Shown in pieces: positions 14,822-22,734 of a stretch of DNA of 40,320 bases. Under the pieces are notes generated by a model. The model did no database searches. It was not told the DNA's origin and saw only the letters and a list, made by a program, of their open reading frames with translations. The position numbers were made by a program, and so were the translations under genes. How positions within the stretch are numbered: the stretch's first letter is position 1; each line of letters begins with the position of its first letter. Where the stretch lies: NCBI GenBank assembly GCA_024401855.1, contig JAKSKH010000022.1, positions 1 to 40,320 on the forward strand, given 5' to 3'. Source of the DNA: Bacteroidales bacterium. Its GTDB lineage: Bacteria; Bacteroidota; Bacteroidia; Bacteroidales; UBA932.

Positions 14822-16582
14822 CTAAAACAATTTGTCTATATCTGAAATCTCCATTATGTTCACTATTTTCCTGCCTCCGGGAGTGAACTCTGCGTTATCA
14901 CAGGCAAAAAGCATGTCAATCAGGTGCTGGGCCTCTGTGGGGGAACCGAAGTTTTCGCCGTTGGAGGCCCCCAGAACAGCGAATTTCTCCGCCATATTCT
15001 GTTTCAGGACTTCGGACAAAGTGCCGGTGTTCTCTGACAGAATGACCATAATGTCATTGACAAGGCTGCTTACCTTGCCTTCCTCGCAGCTGTATCCTTC
15101 GGGAACTCCGTTCACCACCACCGTGTCCGGTCCGAAGGGACTGATGTCGAAACCCAGTTTCTGGAGAGTCTCCGCGTTGTCGTCGAACAGAAGCCTGCCG
15201 GCCGCTCCCACCTGAACCTGAACGGGGAACAGTGCGGTCTGCGTGACGTGCCTGCTGCCTTCCAGGGCCTTTACAGTGTTTTCATAGATTATCCTTTCCC
15301 TTGCTCGCCGGATGTTTACAATCATAATCCCGGAAGCAACTGTGGTGAGTATATATTTGTTTTGAAGGGCTATCGTCTTGGATACGCTTATTGCACGGTC
15401 TTCAAACAGCTTGCCGTAGTTCTCGTTCCTGTCTGTATGGCTGCTGAAATCGAAATTTGGAGTGAAGGGATTGTAGCTTGGGTCCGTTCCGATGGCGGGA
15501 GCCTTTATTTCTCCCTTGTACTCTTCGAAACTCCTGCCCAGTTGAGGCAGTTCCACGGCCCCCTCCATGTCGAAGTCTATGCTGGCTCCGAATGAATTCT
15601 TTCCCAGGGTCTCCCTTACGCAGGCATACAGGGTCTGGAAAACAAGGCTCTCGTCTTCGAACTTGATTTCCGTTTTCGTGGGGTGGATGTTTACGTCAAG
15701 GCTGTGCGGGTCGATTTCCAGAAAAATGAAATAGGATGGTGTGAAACCTTCCGGAATCATTTCCTCATAGGCTTTCATCACCGCCTTGTGCAGGTATGCG
15801 CTGCGGAAATATCTGCCGTTCACGAAGAGATACTGGTTTCCCACTGTCTTTCTTGCGCTGTCGGGCCTTGCCGCAAAACCGCTTACGTGCAGGAATGATG
15901 TTGAGGTGTCTATGTCAACCACGTCTTCCACCACATTGCTTCCCATGAGATCCAGAATCCTGAATTTGAGCGATTTTGCTTTCTTCAGGACAAAGATGTC
16001 CCGTCCGTTGTGTGTAAGGGAGAATCCCGTTTCCGGTCTGGTGATGGCAATCCGGGTGAATTCCTCAATGATATGTTTCAGCTCTACGTTGTCGCTCTTG
16101 AGGAATTTTCTGCGCGCCGGAGTATTGTAAAAGAGATTCCTGACTGCAAAGTTGGAACCCGGAGGGCAGGAAACGGTGGAAGATTTTACCGTCCCGAAAT
16201 CGCCCGTCGTCACCTGTGTCCCGGTTTCTTCACCGGCCTTTCTTGTCTTGAGGGTGACATTGGCCACGGCGGCAATGCTTGCCAGCGCTTCTCCGCGGAA
16301 TCCGTACGTGAGAATCGCCTCAAGATCGGTGGCGCTTGCAATCTTTGATGTGGCATGTCTCTCGAAACACAGCACGGCATCGGAGGCGCTCATGCCGCAA
16401 CCGTTGTCGATGACCTGTATGAGTGTCCGTCCGGCATCGCTTATGATTACGTCAATCTGCCCGGCTCCCGCATCCACTGCATTCTCCATCAATTCCTTGA
16501 CCACGGATGAAGGTCTCTGTACAACCTCTCCCGCGGCTATCATATTGGCTATGTTTGCCGGAAGTACCTTGAGCTTGCCCAT
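14822..16582 (-). CDS. mutL: DNA mismatch repair protein MutL
   Basis: Mismatch-repair coordinator, 586 residues from ATG 16582. The N-terminal GHKL ATPase is intact: VVKELMENAVDAGA, VIDNGCGM, RHATSK and YGFRGEALASIA. The C-terminal dimerisation half is present, but the endonuclease motif DQHA(x)2E(x)4E reads NIRRARERIIYE (residues 423-434): D, Q, H and A are lost and only the two Glu remain. The second metal motif, usually C-P-H-G-R-P, reads FTPGGRKIV. The frame extends to 16627, but that part overlaps the small membrane protein gene and lacks homology, so the later ATG before GKLKVLPANIANMIAAGEVV is chosen. Confidence 0.93.
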   Translation of the reverse strand: MGKLKVLPANIANMIAAGEVVQRPSSVVKELMENAVDAGAGQIDVIISDAGRTLIQVIDNGCGMSASDAVLCFERHATSKIASATDLEAILTYGFRGEALASIAAVANVTLKTRKAGEETGTQVTTGDFGTVKSSTVSCPPGSNFAVRNLFYNTPARRKFLKSDNVELKHIIEEFTRIAITRPETGFSLTHNGRDIFVLKKAKSLKFRILDLMGSNVVEDVVDIDTSTSFLHVSGFAARPDSARKTVGNQYLFVNGRYFRSAYLHKAVMKAYEEMIPEGFTPSYFIFLEIDPHSLDVNIHPTKTEIKFEDESLVFQTLYACVRETLGKNSFGASIDFDMEGAVELPQLGRSFEEYKGEIKAPAIGTDPSYNPFTPNFDFSSHTDRNENYGKLFEDRAISVSKTIALQNKYILTTVASGIMIVNIRRARERIIYENTVKALEGSRHVTQTALFPVQVQVGAAGRLLFDDNAETLQKLGFDISPFGPDTVVVNGVPEGYSCEEGKVSSLVNDIMVILSENTGTLSEVLKQNMAEKFAVLGASNGENFGSPTEAQHLIDMLFACDNAEFTPGGRKIVNIMEISDIDKLF

Positions 16583-16583
16583 A

Positions 16584-16886
16584 TTAAAGCAGGGAGTAGA
16601 ATTTGGCAATGAAGTAAAGCACGGCACAGATCAGAATCAGAGTGACGATTCCTATTATGGTCTGTATCCTGCTCATGTGCCCCCTTGTACGCTGGTATGC
16701 TCCGTCGCGCATGGACCCCTTGATATACGATCCGGGTACGTAGGTGCCGTCTTCCTTGCTTTTCTCCAAAGACCCGTCTACGGCTCCGAACCTGCGCCGG
16801 AGTTCCTCCTTCTCGGGGTCATAATATATGGGTTTATAGTTGAACACCCTGTGTTCGCCATCTCCGAAAAAATTGAACAGTGCCAT
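16584..16886 (-). CDS. small single-pass membrane protein, unknown function
   Basis: 100 residues. A soluble, charged N-terminal 75 residues (NYKPIYYDPEKEELRRRFG, then basic stretch) is followed by one C-terminal helix, IIGIVTLILICAVLYFIA, giving a tail-anchored topology. Its stop lies 1 base before the mutL ATG and its ATG overlaps the GH116 stop. A similar small protein next to mutL is something I associate with Bacteroidetes genomes, which suggests a conserved unit. Function unknown. Confidence 0.78.
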   Translation of the reverse strand: MALFNFFGDGEHRVFNYKPIYYDPEKEELRRRFGAVDGSLEKSKEDGTYVPGSYIKGSMRDGAYQRTRGHMSRIQTIIGIVTLILICAVLYFIAKFYSLL

Positions 16887-19399
16887 CAGATTTGTTTTCC
16901 TGAAACCAGTATTTTATCAATTGGAATGTTTCCTTCCTTCACTTCAACGAAGGGTTTGCCGTTTTTAAGTCCCACTGATGCGAATCCGTATGCCGTGGAC
17001 AGGAATGAAGTGAAGTTCCCGCCTATCCTGGAATCAATGTAAAGAGTTTTCTCAACAGCATCATAGCGTACCCCCGTAAGGGCCTGGAGCATGCTGTATC
17101 CCGAGAGGGCGCGGGCATACCATGCTCCGCACTCATATTCGTTGTACGGGTTGCGCACAGATCCGTCGTAGCGGTCACGTACGGCTCTTACGAGTTCACA
17201 TCCTTTTTCTACCTCGCCTTCAAACATGAGATGGGCTGCGACCTCATATTCGATTCCGGTCCACACCTCGTCGCTGTATACGAAAGGAAGGCTGGGCTTT
17301 CCTCCGCGAGGCCAGCTGCACAGCAGAGTCCCGGCATCATGGCGTCCACCGTAGGTTGGGCGCTGTGCGCATGCATGGTCTGAAAGATCCTTCTTGAAGT
17401 TGTATTTGTAAATGGAGTTCAAGTGGCTCTTGACGTAGCCCTTTTCCAGAACTTCTTCGCGTCCTGCCGCAAGCGACATCCAGAATCCTATCATTCCGTC
17501 GGAAATGCATCCGGTGCCATACTGATATTTGGGCCCTTCCTTTTCAAGAATGGCCAGGGCCTCGGGCGAATAGGAGGTGCCGTATGATTTCGAGCCTATG
17601 GGGCTGCCCGCGTGCAGATTCTTCCAGTCAACGACCTGATAGAAATATTCTCCGTTCCAGAGATTGGTCTTCATGTATGAGACGGAAGCGTCAAGCAGGT
17701 CCCGGTATTCGCGGCTGTCTTCTCCCAGATAATCGCACATAGCCACGTAGCTGTCCAGCGCGGAAATATAGAAACTTGTGCAGAGAGGGTCGGCGCCCCA
17801 GAATTCTATATCGTAGGTGTTGTGGTGCGGTTCCAGTATCGCGCCCTTGCGGTCGGGATCCCAGGTCCTGATGCAGTAATCCATACTGGACTTGACCAGA
17901 GGGAATATGTCTTTGAGCCACTGGTCGTTTCCATATATCCTCCAGTCCCTGTATACTTTTGTTATTCCTCCCAGCTGACCGTCCGCCGCAGAGAGGAAAG
18001 TGTGCCTGACAGGTCTTATGGGCAGAGCGCCGCGGAATGCCTGATGCCCGTCCAGAGCCTGGTCCACATAGAACTCGGTTTCGCGCAGAGTCCTTTCCAA
18101 TGCCGGAAAGAGGTGTGGCAGAGCCTGGGTATAGTTCCATACATGCGTGGTTGTGCCCGGGCAAGACCCCCAGCCGTCACCTGTTCCTTCATAGCAGTAC
18201 AGCCGTCCGTCGTGCTGCCTGAGAATCGTGGTTGACTTGAGTATGGAGAGATTGGATGCGACAGCATCAATGACCTCGGCGGGAAGGGTGCTGGCGAAGA
18301 AGGTGTCCGAGAACAGCGTGGAGCGCTCCCTGAGAGATGGCGCGTTTGTCTTCCAGTATTCCGCCGCATCCATGACGCTGGAGAAACGGTGGCTGTACCA
18401 GGGTTCATAGAATTCGGGAATGTCCTTGTACAGGTCGGGATTGTAGCAGGGTCCGCGCTCATTGTCGTCCTGCGCGTCGCTGTATGCCTCGATATCGCTC
18501 CCGGGAACGTACCATACGAAACTCAGACGTACGGTTTCCGTTCCGCCGGGCCGGATTGTCAGCGGGACGTACAGGGAGGCATTTGCATAGTGCTCCTGCG
18601 GGGGAACCTCTTCATAGTCGCAGGTGGCAATCTTCTTCCACTGTATGGAGAGTCCGTCAAACCATCCGCCCCTGAATCCGCAGGCATCGACTACCGTCCC
18701 CGGGCGGTCTGTGAATATGGCGCAGTGTCCGTCGGATTTTCCCGGTTCATTCTCTGCGGGCACTGCGTTGAGAAGGAAGCCGTTCTCTATTCTCTCAATG
18801 CTTCCGACAGTGTAGGAACGATCCATGAAATTCTCCGAACTGAATGCGTAGAGGGCTTCCAGAGTCTTGTCCGTATTGTTGGTGAAACTGTATTCCAGAC
18901 AGGCTGCGGGAAGGCTGGAATTGTCCTCGTCATTGGGAATGAAAGGACTCCATGCGCATATCTTCACGTCAAGCGGGATATCGTCATCCTGCAGGGTGAT
19001 GTCGGCAAATGGGAATCTTCCCCGGAATTCGCAGTTCTCGAATCTGGGAAGACCCCATGAGGTCTCTCCCCGTCCCAGGGCGCATCCGGCAGATCCGAAT
19101 ATCTTGTAGTCCGGGACCATCCCTTCGAGCACCTTGGCTCCGTTTTCATATCCCTTGACGCTGATTGCGGAGAACATCCTGGGCTCGTTGAACACGTCCG
19201 GACAATGGTATAGAGAGACATTGGAGATACATCCTGTCCCTTCTATGCACATCATGCCGGAACCGATTCCTCCAAGAGGAAATGCAATGTGGTCAAGTTT
19301 CTTGCCAGTGTAAATCCCGGAATATTCAGGGTTTTCCCGTGGACCTGCGCAGGCTCCGAGCACCAATGCGCATAGAAGAAGAATGTGGGTGTATCTCAT
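16886..19399 (-). CDS. GH116-family glycoside hydrolase lipoprotein
   Basis: 837 residues with lipobox LGAC at residues 14-17 after MRYTHILLLCALV, so membrane-anchored outside the cytoplasm. The N-terminal half is a GBA2_N-like beta-sandwich (HIAFPLGGIGSGMMCIEG is its usual opening). The C-terminal half is an (alpha/alpha)6 barrel with THVWNYTQALPHLFPALE, RDWRIYGNDQWLKDIFP, EPHHNTYDIEFWGADPLC and YSDEVWTGIEYEVAAHLM, hallmarks of DUF608/GH116. Family members are retaining beta-glucosidases, beta-xylosidases or N-acetylglucosaminidases; the specificity cannot be read here. It is downstream of the oxidoreductase (10-base gap) in one operon and overlaps the next gene in TGATG. Confidence 0.9.
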   Translation of the reverse strand: MRYTHILLLCALVLGACAGPRENPEYSGIYTGKKLDHIAFPLGGIGSGMMCIEGTGCISNVSLYHCPDVFNEPRMFSAISVKGYENGAKVLEGMVPDYKIFGSAGCALGRGETSWGLPRFENCEFRGRFPFADITLQDDDIPLDVKICAWSPFIPNDEDNSSLPAACLEYSFTNNTDKTLEALYAFSSENFMDRSYTVGSIERIENGFLLNAVPAENEPGKSDGHCAIFTDRPGTVVDACGFRGGWFDGLSIQWKKIATCDYEEVPPQEHYANASLYVPLTIRPGGTETVRLSFVWYVPGSDIEAYSDAQDDNERGPCYNPDLYKDIPEFYEPWYSHRFSSVMDAAEYWKTNAPSLRERSTLFSDTFFASTLPAEVIDAVASNLSILKSTTILRQHDGRLYCYEGTGDGWGSCPGTTTHVWNYTQALPHLFPALERTLRETEFYVDQALDGHQAFRGALPIRPVRHTFLSAADGQLGGITKVYRDWRIYGNDQWLKDIFPLVKSSMDYCIRTWDPDRKGAILEPHHNTYDIEFWGADPLCTSFYISALDSYVAMCDYLGEDSREYRDLLDASVSYMKTNLWNGEYFYQVVDWKNLHAGSPIGSKSYGTSYSPEALAILEKEGPKYQYGTGCISDGMIGFWMSLAAGREEVLEKGYVKSHLNSIYKYNFKKDLSDHACAQRPTYGGRHDAGTLLCSWPRGGKPSLPFVYSDEVWTGIEYEVAAHLMFEGEVEKGCELVRAVRDRYDGSVRNPYNEYECGAWYARALSGYSMLQALTGVRYDAVEKTLYIDSRIGGNFTSFLSTAYGFASVGLKNGKPFVEVKEGNIPIDKILVSGKQI

Positions 19400-19409
19400 A
19401 AACAGCAGT

Positions 19410-20747
19410 TTAATACCTGAAAACTTTTCCTCCGGCCATTACTTCCTGGGAAGCCTCGTCGAAGGTGACCTTTTCTCCCGTGCGGAGTGCGGCGTTGCAC
19501 ATTATGGTCGCAATCGAATGGTTGTATCCGGCCTTTACAGGTGCGTTGGGCTGCTTGCGGCTGCGGACACATTCCATCCAGTTGCGCATGTGGAGGTTGG
19601 TCATGGGGTCGGAACCCGTGTTTGCGCTTGTCTCAACCTTGATGGAAGGAAGGGTGTAAGTGTCGAGAAGGTTGGCTTTCATTCCCATTTCATCTGCAGC
19701 CCACTGCTCCAGACCGCCTTCGGAATTAACCTCATTGGTATCAAGATTGAGCGAGCCTCCGTTGGAGAAGTAAAGCTCCTTCACTCCGCCGGCGGAGTTG
19801 TGCATCCTTGAGCTGTAAACCAGCTGGAATCCCTTGTCGCCCTCGCCGTAGTCGAAGACCGCCGTGATGGTGTCGAAGTTGCGCCTTCCGTCTTTCCAGC
19901 AATATACGCCACCGTTTGCAGCGACGCTCCTCGGGTGGTTGTAGCCTGTGAACCAGTGAACGGTGTCTATCTGGTGAGACATCCACTGCCCCGGAATACC
20001 TGATGAGAACGGCCAGAAGAGCCTGTACTCAAGATATTTGCGGGGATCCCACTCTTCGTACGGGCGGTTGCAGAGGAAGCGCTTCCAGTCCGTGTCCTTC
20101 TCGAAGCACTGCGCTACGAGCTCGGGCCTGCGCCATCTTCCGGGCTGGTTTACGTTCCAGCACATCTCCACCATTGTGATGTCTCCGAACTTTCCTGACT
20201 GGATGAAGTCGTGAGCCGCCTGATAGTTGGGGGCTGAACGGCGCTGTGAACCTATCTGGACAATCTTTCCTGCAGCCTGGACTGCTGTGAGGGCGCGCCT
20301 TCCGTCATCCATTGTCTCTGCGAACGGTTTCTCCACATAGGCGTCACAGCCGGCAATCATGGCCTCAATGAGGTGGGTTGCGTGCTGGAAATCCGCAGTG
20401 GAGATGATAACTGCGTCACACATCTTGGAATCGTAGAGCTCCTCGTTGTTCCTGAATGTCTTTACCTTCTGCTGATATTTGTCCATGAAGAATTTCTCAG
20501 CCTCGTCGCGACGGCGTTTCCAGATGTCGGACACTGCAACGATTTCGAATCCAAGTTCTTTTGCGTATAACTGGAATGAAGGGATGAGGGAGCTCCTGCA
20601 CCTGTCGGAGAATCCGACGATTCCGACTTTAATCTTGTCGTTAGCTCCTTTGACTGCCGCAAAATTCTTTGCGTTGAGTCCCGTTCCGGTTACTGCGAGC
20701 CCGGCCGCTCCGGCCAGACTGGTCTTTAAAAAGTCTCTTCTTTCCAT
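19410..20747 (-). CDS. Tat-exported Gfo/Idh/MocA-family oxidoreductase
   Basis: NAD(P)-dependent sugar oxidoreductase fold, 445 residues. The start MERRDFLKTSLAGAAGLAV is a twin-arginine signal, so it is exported folded, probably with its cofactor bound. The Rossmann domain starts KVGIVGFSDRCRSSLIPSF (the G-x-x-G-x-x-G glycine pattern is partly altered to G-F-S-D-R-C). The family EKP motif is present (AYVEKPFAETMDDG), as is the helix with HQIDTVHWFTG in the C-terminal domain. Exported members in Bacteroidetes oxidise or reduce glycosides, including 3-keto-glycoside chemistry. Its ATG overlaps the stop of the TIM-barrel fusion by one base (TAATG). Confidence 0.9.
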   Translation of the reverse strand: MERRDFLKTSLAGAAGLAVTGTGLNAKNFAAVKGANDKIKVGIVGFSDRCRSSLIPSFQLYAKELGFEIVAVSDIWKRRRDEAEKFFMDKYQQKVKTFRNNEELYDSKMCDAVIISTADFQHATHLIEAMIAGCDAYVEKPFAETMDDGRRALTAVQAAGKIVQIGSQRRSAPNYQAAHDFIQSGKFGDITMVEMCWNVNQPGRWRRPELVAQCFEKDTDWKRFLCNRPYEEWDPRKYLEYRLFWPFSSGIPGQWMSHQIDTVHWFTGYNHPRSVAANGGVYCWKDGRRNFDTITAVFDYGEGDKGFQLVYSSRMHNSAGGVKELYFSNGGSLNLDTNEVNSEGGLEQWAADEMGMKANLLDTYTLPSIKVETSANTGSDPMTNLHMRNWMECVRSRKQPNAPVKAGYNHSIATIMCNAALRTGEKVTFDEASQEVMAGGKVFRY

Positions 20748-22672
20748 TATTCTATAGTTTTAATCTGTTTTTTCATTTCATCGAGGGCTTTTCCAACCTC
20801 GTTGTCGAAGTCCTTCCATACGCATTCGACTGAGATGCAGCCTTGGTATCCTATCTGCTTGAGGGCCTTGAAATAGGGGGTGAAGTCGTCACCCTTGTTC
20901 CCAGGCGCGCGCCGGCCTTCATTTTCCGCTATATGGCAGTGGGTGAGGAGGTCTCCGGCCTCGACAATGACTTCGGGCCCTTCGTTCTCCTGAGCCATGT
21001 GGTAGAAGTCTGCAAGAACGGTGATTCTGGGATGTCCCACTTCTCTGGCAATGGAGGTGGCTTCCCTTACGGAATTGATGAAGTTGGTTTCCTGTCTGCG
21101 CAGGGGCTCTATCGCGATGGTAACGTCATATTTTTCCGCAACCGGTCCGAGAGCGCGGCATAGTTTCACGAACTGCGCCCTTGCCTCCTCACGGTTGGTG
21201 CCGTCTTCAATCTTCCTCGCTCCGCCGCTTCCAAGGACGAATATCCTGATTCCGATGCGCGATGCGCGGCGCATGGCATTCTCTGCAAAGTTCACCGCTC
21301 TGGTCAGGTCCGCATCGTTGCCCACCAGCTTGAGGTCTCCCGGGAAGAATCCGTTTGCCCGTATGACGGGAAGCGGGGCTTCAAGAGCCGTCGCCTGGTT
21401 CCCGGCGAACTCACTCTCGCTCTTTTCGGGTATGAGGAAGGAGGAGATACCCGTTTCTACATACGAGCCTCCGGCGGCCTTGACTTTGGCCGCATCATCA
21501 ACGGAACAGCAAACCCCGAGATGGTCCTCCATCTTGTATTCAGGGTAGAAGTTGCAGTCTTTCAAATGCTTATCCACGAATTCCCAGGCTCCTGCCTTGT
21601 AGTATCTGTGTCCTTCAGGCCCGACGTAGAGCGAGCAGTTGTCGGGCGCTCCCGCCCAGGCGTAAATCCGCTGGAGTCCGCTGAAGGCCTTCCTGGTCTC
21701 TCCGATGGGGAAGATGGGGTCCTGCTCTCCGTGAATTGCGCAGAAGAAGCGCGGTGCCGTCAGCCCGGCAACGTCGTACATCTCTCCAAGGTTGAGTATT
21801 CCCGGGACGTAGTTGCATTCGCAATGCTCGATGGATCCTATGCTGCCGGCAAAGGTGCAGAAGTAGGAACCCGGCATGGTGATGGCGATTCTGGTGTCCA
21901 CCGCTCCGGTGAAAAGAGACACCGTCCCTCCGCCGGAATTGCCCGAAATGCATATTTTCTGCCGGTCGACGGGAAGATTCTCAAGCGCCCAGTCGATGAT
22001 TCTCATCATGTCCCACACCCTGTCGCCGATTGCGGTGCGTCCGGCAATGAGGTCGCGCAGCATGTGCGTGTGGCAGGAGCAGTAATCATCGTTTGCGATT
22101 CCTTCGTTCGTTCGTGTCTTTCCGAAAGCCCTGGAGGTCGGCGCGATGGAGATGAAACCGTGCTGGACAGCCTGTACGGCAACGTTGCGCTCTCCTTCTT
22201 CTCCTTCCTCCCTGTCCTCCTCATTCCAGTAAACGCCGGCATAGGCCTCGGTGTTCTTTCCGTGACCGTGCGGTGTAACCATCAGGGGCAGTTTTCCCTT
22301 GATGTCCTTAGGTTTCATTATTATCACGGGAAGGGGTATGTCCGGCTCTGTCCATATTTCCCATCTTTCCCTGACGGCATAACCGAGGTCTTCGGAATCA
22401 ATCTGTCTTGCTGTGGGCTTGAACCCCATCAACTGCTTCTCCATTGCGGTGATGCCCAGAGTTTTCTTGAGTTCCTGCCTGAACAGGGTTTGCCATTCCG
22501 CAAAATTGGTGAAATTGTCTTTGTTGGAAATTGAATATTTCATTTCGGCATTCTCATATAATGAGCGGAAATGGGCATCGGAATTGTATGAGTCCGAAAG
22601 CGCATATTCCTGAGCGGAAACGGAAATTCCCAGCAGGGCTGCGGAAATTGCGGCCAGATGTCTGATTTTCAT
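20747..22672 (-). CDS. exported fusion: alpha/beta-hydrolase esterase plus sugar isomerase-like TIM barrel
   Basis: 641 residues, uninterrupted frame. Residues 1-20 are a Sec signal peptide (cleavage near VSA-QE). Residues about 100-375 are an acetyl-xylan-esterase-like alpha/beta hydrolase: nucleophile Ser246 in SGNSGGGT, Asp318 in HGEQDPIF and His355 in GPEGHRYY. Residues about 380-640 are an AP-endonuclease-2/xylose-isomerase-like TIM barrel with the metal tetrad in place: Glu522 (IEPLRR), Asp555 (LADFYHM), His580 (HCHIAEN) and Glu616 (SVECVW). First gene of the minus operon with the Gfo/Idh/MocA enzyme and GH116. Fusion of these two enzyme types is unusual. It probably deacylates and rearranges a glycoside in the periplasm; substrate unknown. 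Confidence 0.88.
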   Translation of the reverse strand: MKIRHLAAISAALLGISVSAQEYALSDSYNSDAHFRSLYENAEMKYSISNKDNFTNFAEWQTLFRQELKKTLGITAMEKQLMGFKPTARQIDSEDLGYAVRERWEIWTEPDIPLPVIIMKPKDIKGKLPLMVTPHGHGKNTEAYAGVYWNEEDREEGEEGERNVAVQAVQHGFISIAPTSRAFGKTRTNEGIANDDYCSCHTHMLRDLIAGRTAIGDRVWDMMRIIDWALENLPVDRQKICISGNSGGGTVSLFTGAVDTRIAITMPGSYFCTFAGSIGSIEHCECNYVPGILNLGEMYDVAGLTAPRFFCAIHGEQDPIFPIGETRKAFSGLQRIYAWAGAPDNCSLYVGPEGHRYYKAGAWEFVDKHLKDCNFYPEYKMEDHLGVCCSVDDAAKVKAAGGSYVETGISSFLIPEKSESEFAGNQATALEAPLPVIRANGFFPGDLKLVGNDADLTRAVNFAENAMRRASRIGIRIFVLGSGGARKIEDGTNREEARAQFVKLCRALGPVAEKYDVTIAIEPLRRQETNFINSVREATSIAREVGHPRITVLADFYHMAQENEGPEVIVEAGDLLTHCHIAENEGRRAPGNKGDDFTPYFKALKQIGYQGCISVECVWKDFDNEVGKALDEMKKQIKTIE

Positions 22673-22685
22673 ATGGTATGTTTTA

Positions 22686-22725
22686 TTTTCGTAAAGATAG
22701 TAAAAAAACGGTATCTTTACGAAAA
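22686..22725. promoter_or_regulatory. perfect inverted repeat forming a symmetric divergent promoter
   Basis: Arms TTTTCGTAAAGATA (22686-22699) and TATCTTTACGAAAA (22712-22725) are exact inverse copies with a 12-base centre. Read outward, each arm carries TATCTTTACG, close to the -7 consensus TAnnTTTG. The far arm supplies a TTTTCG at about -33 spacing. The two flanking ATGs (22672 minus, 22735 plus) are 13 and 9 bases from the arms. One site could therefore drive or block both genes; a dimeric repressor operator is the alternative reading. Confidence 0.65.
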
Positions 22726-22734
22726 AGAAATATA

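Noticed and set aside
21521-22534. 337-codon open frame on the plus strand
   Set aside because: It lies fully antisense to the esterase-isomerase fusion, whose motifs are unambiguous; its composition is that of a shadow frame.
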